This document shows positions 1 through 5,000 of a DNA stretch of 5,000 nucleotides, in pieces; positions within the stretch are counted from its first letter, which is position 1; every line of letters begins with the position of its first letter. Source of the DNA: Roseibacterium elongatum DSM 19469. GTDB taxonomy: Bacteria > Pseudomonadota > Alphaproteobacteria > Rhodobacterales > Rhodobacteraceae. A program made the position numbers and the translations under genes. The stretch is from the NCBI RefSeq assembly GCF_000590925.1, contig NZ_CP004372.1:1-5000 (forward strand). The letters run 5' to 3'. The notes under the pieces are model-generated. The model saw only the letters and a program-made list of their open reading frames with translations. It ran no database searches and was not told the DNA's origin.

Positions 1-8
1 CGGACGGA

Positions 9-275
9 ATGAAGAGATCACGGTTCAGCGAAGAGCAGATTATCGCGATCCTGAAGCAGCAGGAGAGCGGCCTGGCGACGGCGGATGTGTGCCGGGAACA
101 TGGGATCAGCTCGGCCACGTTCTACAAATGGAAAGCGAAGTTTGGTGGGCTCGAAGTGTCGGATGCCCGGAAGCTGAAGGCGCTTGAGGACGAGAACACA
201 AAGCTGAAGAAGCTGTTGGCCGAGCAGATGCTGGACAACGCGATGCTGCGAGACGTTGCATCAAAAAAATGGTGA
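9..275 (+). CDS. IS3-family transposase OrfA (HTH DNA-binding subunit)
   Basis: This 88-residue protein is the DNA-binding component of the IS transposase, which recognises the element's terminal repeats. Residues 2-50 form a transposase helix-turn-helix of the HTH_Tnp_1/IS3 type: the opening [15 protein letters not shown] and the recognition part [21 protein letters not shown] are very characteristic. Residues 52-82 ([25 protein letters not shown]) are a heptad-type leucine zipper that would mediate multimerisation. The ATG at 9 is chosen because IS3 OrfA proteins of this group begin [11 protein letters not shown]; a GGACGGA stretch lies immediately upstream but is closer than a normal ribosome binding site. 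The frame ends SKKW-stop just after an A7 run, so most of the protein can also be the N-terminus of a 366-residue OrfAB fusion made by -1 frameshifting. OrfA alone usually acts as a regulator of transposition in this family. Confidence 0.95.
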   Translation: MKRSRFSEEQIIAILKQQESGLATADVCREHGISSATFYKWKAKFGGLEVSDARKLKALEDENTKLKKLLAEQMLDNAMLRDVASKKW

Positions 276-293
276 CGCCCGCGGCCAGGCGGG
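263..293 (+). promoter_or_regulatory. Programmed -1 frameshift signal (A7 slippery site plus hairpin)
   Basis: Seven A's at 263-269 sit in the register A_AAA_AAA relative to orfA (codons 264-266 and 267-269), the classical slippery heptamer of IS3 elements. Slippage by -1 makes the next codon 269-271, the ATG of orfB, so the product reads ...SKK-MVTPAA. Eight bases downstream a GC-rich hairpin can form: CCCGC at 278-282 with GCGGG at 289-293 around a 6-base loop. That spacing suits a stimulatory element. The hairpin's role is inferred. Confidence 0.8.
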
Positions 294-1108
294 AAGCCGT
301 GGCGCATCTGTGCGAAGCGCACCAGGTGAGCCAGCGGCGGGCGTGTTCAGTTGTCGGGGCGGATCGGTCGAGCGTACGCTATCAAAGCGTGCGCCCGGAC
401 GATGCCGATCTACGCAAGGCGATGAAGGCTGTGGCGGCCGAGCGCCGTCGGTTCGGCTATCGGCGGGTGCATGTGATGCTGGAACGACAAGGCTGGCAAG
501 TGAACCTGAAGAAGCTGAGGCGGCTTTACCGCGAGGAGAAGCTGCAGGTGAGGAAGCGCGGCGGTCGCAAACGGGCGCTCGGGACACGCAGGCCGATGCT
601 GGTTCCGGAACGGCCCAATGAGCGCTGGAGCCTGGATTTCGTCTCGGACGCCTTTACAGATGGACGCAGGTTCCGGGTTTTGGCCATCGTGGACGACTTC
701 AGTCGCGAATGTCTGGCATTGGTTGCGGACACTTCGCTTTCGGGGCTGCGGGTCACACGAGAGCTGTCAGCGATCATGGCCAGACGCGGACGACCCAGAA
801 CGATTGTCAGCGACAACGGCACGGAACTAACCAGTATGGCGGTGCTCAGATGGTGCCAGGAAACGCGGATCGGCTGGCACTACATCGCGCCGGGAAAGCC
901 GATGCAGAACGGCTTCATCGAATCGTTCAACGGCAGCTTCCGGGACGAGCTCTTGAACGAGACCCTGTTCTCAACGCTGGCCGAAGCCCGTGAAAAGATC
1001 GGCGCATGGAAGGAGGACTACAACCGAAACAGACCCCACTCATCCCTGGGCAATCTCACGCCGCAGGAGTTTGCAATGAAATCGAGACTGGAAACGAAGG
1101 CCGCATGA
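269..1108 (+). CDS. IS3-family transposase OrfB (DDE/rve catalytic domain)
   Basis: This 279-residue frame is the catalytic half of the transposase; it cuts and joins DNA ends with divalent metal. Residues 10-50 resemble the HTH_21 segment of IS3 OrfB ([24 protein letters not shown]), residues 57-95 carry the [20 protein letters not shown] element, and residues about 113-275 are an integrase-core (rve) RNase H fold. The catalytic triad is visible: D123 in WSLDF, D182 in IVSDNGTE and E218 in NGFIESFNG, with 35 residues between the last two (DD35E) and R225 seven residues after the glutamate. The end [18 protein letters not shown] is a family signature. The length is normal for the family. The ATG at 269 lies at the slippage point, so the protein may be made as the OrfAB fusion or by reinitiation. 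The stop at 1106-1108 overlaps an ATG in another frame (ATGA). Confidence 0.95.
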   Translation: MVTPAARREAVAHLCEAHQVSQRRACSVVGADRSSVRYQSVRPDDADLRKAMKAVAAERRRFGYRRVHVMLERQGWQVNLKKLRRLYREEKLQVRKRGGRKRALGTRRPMLVPERPNERWSLDFVSDAFTDGRRFRVLAIVDDFSRECLALVADTSLSGLRVTRELSAIMARRGRPRTIVSDNGTELTSMAVLRWCQETRIGWHYIAPGKPMQNGFIESFNGSFRDELLNETLFSTLAEAREKIGAWKEDYNRNRPHSSLGNLTPQEFAMKSRLETKAA

Positions 1109-1154
1109 GGCCAGAAATCAACCGACGGATTCTCCTGAAGGCTGGACGGAAGTC

Positions 1155-1167
1155 GGGTCTCAGGTCA
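1155..1167 (+). repeat. Probable right terminal inverted repeat of the IS
   Basis: GGGTCTCAGGTCA ends with the CA dinucleotide of IS3-family ends; its complement starts TGACCTGA, like the ends of related alphaproteobacterial elements. The boundary is supported independently because an in-frame H-NS-like coding sequence (HGFELAELLG...) begins at 1168. The matching left repeat is outside the window. Confidence 0.7.
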
Positions 1168-1356
1168 CATGGTTTCGAGCTCGCTGAGCTGCTCGGAGAG
1201 AGCTCAGGAAGCCGCAGGAAGGCCTCTGCGCCCTCTGCGCCCAGATACCGACATCCTGAGAACCCTGAAGTCACCTGGAGCGGCCGTGGACGCCGTCCGG
1301 CCTGGGTTACGGCAGCGCTCGAGTGTGGCAAGTCTCTCGAGGATCTTGCGATCTGA
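1168..1356 (+). pseudogene. H-NS family nucleoid-associated protein, C-terminal fragment split by the IS
   Basis: The frame from 1168 encodes 62 residues beginning HGFELAELLG and ending GKSLEDLAI. It contains YRHPENPEVTWSGRGRRP followed by AWVTAALECG, which is the C-terminal DNA-binding domain of H-NS proteins (Histone_HNS; the alphaproteobacterial HvrA/Spb type). The core loop is RGR in TWSGRGRRP where enterobacterial H-NS has QGR; this loop enters the minor groove of AT-rich DNA. Family members are about 100-115 residues long, so some 45-50 N-terminal residues, the coiled-coil oligomerisation region, are missing here; they should lie left of the IS outside the window. The linker (SSGSRRKASAPSAP) and the DNA-binding domain have no stops or frameshifts, so the interruption looks recent. 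Such proteins bind and often silence AT-rich or horizontally acquired genes; in Rhodobacter, HvrA/Spb affects photosynthesis genes. The gene points towards the rRNA operon. An ATG at 1105, inside the IS, is in frame with the fragment. Confidence 0.85.
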
Positions 1357-1387
1357 GAACATCACGCTCTGCCTGGTGTTGAGACTT

Positions 1388-1439
1388 GTGGGGGTTCGGG
1401 GACTGAGTTTGGGAAGAGGTGCCCCCAGACTGCCCCCAC
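1388..1439. repeat. C/G-rich inverted and direct repeats between the H-NS fragment and the rRNA operon
   Basis: GTGGGGG at 1388-1394 is the exact inverse of CCCCCAC at 1433-1439, and the octamer TGCCCCCA occurs twice, at 1420-1427 and 1431-1438, 11 bp apart (about one helical turn). The stretch 1357-1450 otherwise holds no credible gene. The repeats might act as a terminator stem for the H-NS-like gene or as a protein-binding site; neither is shown by the sequence. Confidence 0.4.
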
Positions 1440-1450
1440 GCCCTCAGAAA

Positions 1451-1480
1451 CGAAGAAAGCCGCCCATCGGGCGGCTTCTT
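1451..1480 (-). terminator. Rho-independent terminator of the rRNA operon
   Basis: A perfect 9-bp stem (AAGCCGCCC at 1457-1465, GGGCGGCTT at 1469-1477) with a 3-base loop is followed, on the - strand, by a T-rich tail (TTTCTTCG). It lies about 30 bases after the CCA end of tRNA-fMet, where the operon should end. On the + strand the stem is followed by CTTAAT, so it may also stop transcripts from the H-NS side. Confidence 0.85.
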
Positions 1481-1506
1481 AATATCCTGATACGAAACAG
1501 GAAATT

Positions 1507-1583
<77 letters not shown>

Positions 1584-1664
1584 CCGGGTCCTTGGCGTGT
1601 CCAAGTTTGGAAGACCAAGGTTTTGGGTATCGTTTGAGAGATACGTGTGTGTGTTTCTTTCTAG
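1584..1664 (-). other. 5S-tRNA spacer of the rRNA operon
   Basis: This transcribed spacer has no gene. It can form two alternative folds: CTTGG 1591-1595 with CCAAG 1601-1605 plus TTGG 1607-1610 with CCAA 1615-1618, or one longer helix CCTTGG 1590-1595 with CCAAGG 1615-1620. A further stem pairs 1627-1631 with 1640-1644, next to a (GT)5 run at 1645-1654. These may guide cutting between 5S and the tRNA; that role is inferred. Confidence 0.6.
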
Positions 1665-1780
1665 GTTTGGCGGTGACCTACTCTCCCACGTCTTGAGACG
1701 CAGTACCATTGGCGCAGTAGCACTTAACGGCCGGGTTCGGAATGGAGCCGGGTGTTTTGCTTACGCTATGACCACCAAAC
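1665..1780 (-). rRNA. rrf: 5S ribosomal RNA
   Basis: Read on the - strand the gene starts GTTTGGTGGTCATAGCG and ends GTCACCGCCAAAC. The two ends pair to form helix I. The internal landmarks ATTCCGAACCCGGCCGTTAA (loop B/C region) and GTGGGAGAGTAGGTC (helix IV/V side) are diagnostic of bacterial 5S rRNA. The length of about 116 nt is normal. The exact ends are uncertain by 1-2 nt: one more G:C pair (1781/1664) could extend helix I. The 5S binds L5, L18 and L25-type proteins in the central protuberance of the large subunit. It lies about 140 nt downstream of 23S and is made from the same precursor. Confidence 0.96.
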
Positions 1781-1849
1781 CGAGGAAGAAACACATGATT
1801 GGTGCGCTACCGCGCCAGCGCGCTACTTGAGCGCGTGAGGCGATAACGA

Positions 1850-1869
1850 ACCATCCAAGTCTAGTACAC
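1850..1869 (-). repeat. Pre-23S processing stalk, distal block, 3' arm
   Basis: This 20-nt block is complementary to 4970-4989: 18 Watson-Crick pairs, one G:U (1852/4987) and one mismatch (1862/4977). It is the outermost of three nested blocks flanking 23S. Confidence 0.7.
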
Positions 1870-1874
1870 GTTTG

Positions 1875-1892
1875 GTGATGCTTTTTTGGTCC
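1875..1892 (-). repeat. Pre-23S processing stalk, middle block, 3' arm
   Basis: GTGATGC-T6-GGTCC on + is the inverse of the 16-nt block at 4888-4903; all 16 bases match, with two extra T's bulged here. It lies outside the proximal block in nested order. Confidence 0.7.
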
Positions 1893-1902
1893 TAGTACGA
1901 AG

Positions 1903-1929
1903 CCTGGCTTCTACTGGATCAAATCAAGC
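1903..1929 (-). repeat. Pre-23S processing stalk, proximal block, 3' arm
   Basis: This arm is complementary to 4781-4807. Bases 1914-1929 pair perfectly with 4781-4796 (16 bp); 1903-1913 add eight more Watson-Crick pairs, one G:U and two mismatches. It closes the 23S RNA and is the expected RNase III substrate. Confidence 0.85.
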
Positions 1930-2345
1930 CTATTGGACAATTAGTACCGGTCAACTGAACGCATTGCTGCGCTTACATCTCCGGCCTATCGACGAGGTGG
2001 TCTACCTCGGTCCTCAGGGATACCTTGTTTTGAGGGGGGCTTCCCGCTTAGATGCCTTCAGCGGTTATCCTTTCCGATCATAGCTACCCAGCACTGCCAT
2101 TGGCATGACAACTGGTCCACCAGTGGATCGTTCACCCCGGTCCTCTCGTACTAGGGGCAACTCCTCTCAAGTATCCTACACCCACGGCAGATAGGGACCG
2201 AACTGTCTCACGACGTTCTAAACCCAGCTCACGTACCTCTTTAAACGGCGAACAGCCGTACCCTTGGGACCTGCTCCAGCCCCAGGATGAGATGAGCCGA
2301 CATCGAGGTGCCAAACGGTGCCGTCGATATGGACTCTTGGGCACC

Positions 2346-2399
<54 letters not shown>

Positions 2400-2537
2400 T
2401 CGGGACCACCGGATCACTATGGCCGTCTTTCGACTCTGCTCGACTTGTCAGTCTCGCAGTCAGGCTGGCTTCTGCCATTGCACTCAACGAGCGATTTCCG
2501 ACCGCTCTGAGCCAACCTTCGCGCGCCTCCGTTACGC

Positions 2538-2572
<35 letters not shown>

Positions 2573-2827
2573 ACACAGGGTCCCGGATCCGGATAACGGA
2601 CCGCGGTTAGACATCAAGCAGAACAAGGGTGGTATCTCAAGGGAGGCTCCACAGAGACTGGCGTCCCTGCTTCGAAGCCTACCACCTATCCTGCACATGT
2701 TGTGCCTGATGCCAGTGTGAAGCTGTAGTAAAGGTGCACGGGGTCTTTCCGTCTAACCGCGGGAAGCCTGCATCTTGACAGGCAATTCAATTTCGCTGAG
2801 TCGATGTTGGAGACAGCGGGGAAGTCG

Positions 2828-2918
<91 letters not shown>

Positions 2919-3470
2919 AATTCGGAGCTTGCACTCCTCCTTTTAACCTTCCGGCACCGGGCAGGCGTCAGACCCTATACGTCGTCTTGCGACTTCGCAG
3001 AGCCCTGTGTTTTTAGTAAACAGTCGCCACCCCCTGGTTTGTGCCCCCAGTCAATACTTGCGTAGAAACTGGGCCTCCTTCTCGCGAACTTACGGAGGTA
3101 TTTTGCCGAGTTCCTTCAACATCGTTCTCTCAAGCGCCTTGGTATTCTCTACCAGTCCACCTGTGTCGGTTTAGGGTACGATCTTATAGTGGGGCTATTT
3201 CCAGGAACCGCTCAGCTGCCCGACCAATCCGATAAGGTCGAACAACACCCGCGATCCGTCACCACCACATGGCCCAGGAATATTAACCTGGTTCCCATCG
3301 ACTACGCCTTTCGGCCTCGCCTTAGGGGTCGGCTTACCCTGCTCAGATTAGCTTTAAGCAGGAACCCTTGGACTTTCGGCGACAGGGTCTCTCACCCTGT
3401 TTGTCGCTACTCATGTCATCATTCTCGCTAGTGATCACTCCACCGGATGGCTCACGCCCCGGCTTCACAG

Positions 3471-3561
3471 TAAACACGTGATCTTGTGCTACCGCCTATC
3501 GGCTGCTTGAGCACGGTCGCCCGCGTCCAAGACCGATCTGCGATAATAAAGATCAGTGTTA
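3471..3561 (-). other. Extra stem-loop (intervening-sequence-like) in the 23S helix 45/46 region
   Basis: Between the base of helix 46 (TAGTG/CACTA on the - strand) and the helix 45 segment CTGTGAAG, E. coli has about 5 nt and this gene has about 96, an insertion of roughly 91 nt at 23S nt 1228-1318. Its ends pair: TAACAC-TGATCT (3561-3550) with AGATCACGTGTTTA (3484-3471), with two single-base bulges. Inside are further hairpins, including CGGTC/GACCG and GTGCT/AGCAC. In Rhodobacter an extra stem-loop near this position is cut by RNase III, splitting 23S into 16S and 14S pieces; the same outcome is inferred here. Confidence 0.8.
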
Positions 3562-3684
3562 TGTCACACTACGCTCCGCTACCACTGCATACGCAGTCCT
3601 CAGCTTCGGCTCATGGCTTGAGCCCCGTTACATCTTCGCCGCAGGACAACTTGTTTAGACCAGTGAGCTGTTACGCTATCTTTA

Positions 3685-3715
<31 letters not shown>

Positions 3716-4114
3716 TTGTTTTGGTCGTCCCACCTGCTTTCCCACTTAGCCATGAATTAGGGGCCTTAGCTGGAGGTCAGGGTTGTTTCCCTCTCCACTA
3801 TGGACGTTAGCATCCACAGTGTGTCTGCCATCTAGTACTCCCGGGTATTCGGAGTTTGGTTAGGATCAGTAAGCCTGTGGGGCCCCATTACCCATCCAGT
3901 GCTCTACCCCCCGGGGTATTCGGATGACGCTCTACCTAAATAGATTTCGCGGAGAACCAGCTATCTCCGAGTTTGATTGGCCTTTCACCCCTAGGCACAA
4001 TTCATCCCGACCTTTTTCAACAGGTGTGGGTTCGGACCTCCAGTAAGTGTTACCTTACCTTCATCCTGATCATGCCTAGATCACTCGGTTTCGGGTCTGA
4101 TCCCACTAACTCGT

Positions 4115-4148
<34 letters not shown>

Positions 4149-4593
4149 CCTAACGGCTTAAGCTTGCTAGTGAGACCAAGTCGATGACCCATTATACAAA
4201 AGGTACGCCGTCAGGGCGCAAGGCCCCTCCGACTGCTTGTAGGCGTCCGGTTTCAGGTACTGTTTCACTCCCCTCGTCGGGGTGCTTTTCACCTTTCCCT
4301 CACGGTACTGGTTCGCTATCGGTCAGTAAGGAGTACTTAGCCTTCGAAGGTGGTCCTCCGATCTTCAGACAGGATTTCACGTGTCCCGCCCTACTTGATA
4401 CGTCCGATCATGCTTCCCATACGGGACTGTCACCCACTATGGTCAACCTTTCCAGGTTGTTCTGGTCACACTCACGGCTCGGCTGGTCCCCGTTCGCTCG
4501 CCGCTACTGGGGGAGTATCAATTGATTTCCTTTCCTCCGGGTACTTAGATGTTTCAGTTCCCCGGGTTTGCTCTTAAAACCCTATGTATTCAG

Positions 4594-4658
4594 GTCTCAA
4601 GTACCTGTTTTACCCGATTATTGATATCCAACAGGATAACAATAACCGAGTATCAGGT
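4594..4658 (-). other. Enlarged helix 9 of 23S rRNA (possible intervening sequence)
   Basis: The stretch between the conserved GGGCAACCC and CTGAATACATAGGG blocks is 65 nt, against 26 in E. coli. It forms a long irregular helix: 4603-4607 pairs with 4654-4658, and an inner hairpin pairs 4616-4623 with 4640-4647 and 4625-4629 with 4634-4638 around a 4-base loop. Many alphaproteobacteria carry an intervening sequence here whose removal leaves a 5.8S-like 5' fragment. This copy is short, so it may simply be an extended helix. Confidence 0.7.
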
Positions 4659-4780
4659 GGGTTGCCCCATTCGGAGATCCGTGGATCAAAGCTTATTCTC
4701 AGCTCCTCACGGCTTATCGCAGAGTATCACGTCCTTCATCGCCTCTTACTGCCAAGGCATCCACCAAACGCCCTTCTCGC

Positions 4781-4807
4781 GCTTGATTTGATCCAGAAAA
4801 AGACAGG
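4781..4807 (-). repeat. Pre-23S processing stalk, proximal block, 5' arm
   Basis: Partner of 1903-1929. The inner part (4781-4788) is the start of mature 23S; the rest belongs to the spacer. Confidence 0.85.
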
Positions 4808-4887
4808 TTTCTTCCCCTCCTATCGCCTTGCGGCTGCTTGAGGAGATCTGCCGAAGACCAGAAGCTGGAACAACTGATCATTTCTCC

Positions 4888-4903
4888 GGACCAAAAGCAT
4901 CAC
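4888..4903 (-). repeat. Pre-23S processing stalk, middle block, 5' arm
   Basis: GGACCAAAAGCATCAC on + pairs with 1875-1892. The 80 nt between this block and the proximal block (4808-4887) form local hairpins, for example CTCCT 4817-4821 with AGGAG 4841-4845. Confidence 0.7.
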
Positions 4904-4969
4904 TTTCCCGCCCCCGCCGATGTCGGTCGGCAGGGACATTGCGCATCCTGACGGATGCGCGATTGGTTA

Positions 4970-4989
4970 GTGTACTTGACTTGGATAGT
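4970..4989 (-). repeat. Pre-23S processing stalk, distal block, 5' arm
   Basis: Partner of 1850-1869, lying in the 16S-23S spacer. The window ends 11 nt beyond it, so a further extension of the stalk cannot be judged. Confidence 0.7.
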
Positions 4990-5000
4990 ATCATGCCTTG

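Larger units (their letters stand above)
1..1167 (+). mobile_element. IS3-family insertion sequence (IS407/IS51-like), left end outside window
   Basis: The segment holds the two overlapping frames of an IS3-family element: a helix-turn-helix OrfA and a DDE transposase OrfB in the -1 frame. The right end is placed at 1167 because the sequence finishes in GGGTCTCAGGTCA, with the terminal CA typical of the family, and because an unrelated H-NS-type reading frame resumes at 1168. The left inverted repeat should lie a few dozen bases before base 1 and cannot be seen, so the target-site duplication (expected 3-4 bp, beginning CAT at 1168) cannot be confirmed. Both transposase frames and the slippery site are intact, so the element may still be active. 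The subgroup is inferred from the protein motifs, not from a search. Confidence 0.9.
1781..1919 (-). other. 23S-5S transcribed spacer
   Basis: No gene is present. The spacer holds the downstream halves of the pre-23S processing stalk (1850-1869, 1875-1892 and 1903-1919, the last continuing into the 23S end) and a GC-rich hairpin near 5S: CGCGCT 1819-1824 with AGCGCG 1830-1835 around a 5-base loop. Confidence 0.75.
4789..5000 (-). other. 16S-23S internal transcribed spacer, 23S-proximal part
   Basis: These 212 nt contain no tRNA; the tRNA-Ile and tRNA-Ala usual in alphaproteobacterial spacers would lie further right, outside the window. Besides the three stalk arms there are local hairpins: GCC/GGC within 4817-4845, GCCGA 4916-4920 with TCGGC 4927-4931, and a perfect 8-bp stem GCGCATCC 4941-4948 with GGATGCGC 4953-4960 around a TGAC loop. 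No T-tract follows that stem on the - strand, so it is not a terminator. I did not find a convincing boxA. Confidence 0.85.

Noticed and set aside
256..1000. Open frames overlapping orfA/orfB in other frames and on the - strand
   Set aside because: They are shadows of the transposase genes, arising from the GC-rich code; only the orfA and orfB frames carry family motifs.
1056..1362. - strand frames opposite the H-NS fragment, including one starting at 1362 (MFSDRKILERLATLER)
   Set aside because: They are antisense to a frame with a strong H-NS signature, end or drift into IS sequence, and show no recognisable domain.
1645..1654. A (GT)5 run as a microsatellite
   Set aside because: Five units is too short to be meaningful.
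4941..4960. A perfect 8-bp hairpin in the 16S-23S spacer as a possible terminator
   Set aside because: No T-tract follows on the - strand, and a terminator inside the rRNA precursor would be unexpected; it is more likely a structural element.

Overview
The window is bacterial and looks like an alphaproteobacterium, most likely of the Rhodobacteraceae (Rhodobacter/Paracoccus/Roseobacter relatives). The evidence is the gene order 16S-23S spacer, 23S, 5S, initiator tRNA; a 23S rRNA with extra stem-loops in both helix 9 and the helix 45/46 region; and the C-terminus of an H-NS/HvrA-like protein with an RGR core. The family assignment comes from reading the sequence; no database search was run.

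Left part (1-1356, + strand): an IS3-family insertion sequence of the IS407/IS51 type whose left end lies outside the window. It has orfA (9-275) and orfB (269-1108), which overlap at an A7 slippery run (263-269) followed by a hairpin, the usual arrangement for making the OrfAB transposase by -1 frameshifting. The right end is read at 1155-1167. Directly after it the reading frame of an H-NS-family nucleoid protein continues (1168-1356, ending SLEDLAI-stop), so the element sits inside that gene and separates its DNA-binding domain from its oligomerisation domain.

Middle (1357-1480): a short convergent intergenic stretch with C/G-rich repeats and a strong stem-loop terminator that closes the rRNA operon coming from the right.

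Right part (1507-5000, all - strand): the 3' part of an rRNA operon. Read in the direction of transcription it holds part of the 16S-23S spacer (5000-4789), a complete 23S rRNA (4788-1920), a spacer, 5S rRNA (1780-1665), a spacer, tRNA-fMet(CAT) (1583-1507) and the terminator (about 1477-1451). The spacers on either side of 23S contain three nested complementary blocks that can form the long stalk used in pre-23S processing. The 23S gene carries a 91-nt extra stem-loop at about nt 1228-1318 and an enlarged helix 9 at about nt 131-195; both are candidate sites for RNase III fragmentation of the mature 23S.

No protein gene is credible between 1357 and 5000: the open frames there are translations of rRNA, tRNA or spacer. 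I see no wholly new system. The most notable points are the IS-interrupted H-NS-like gene, with a possible IS-driven truncated product, and the rRNA processing structures.
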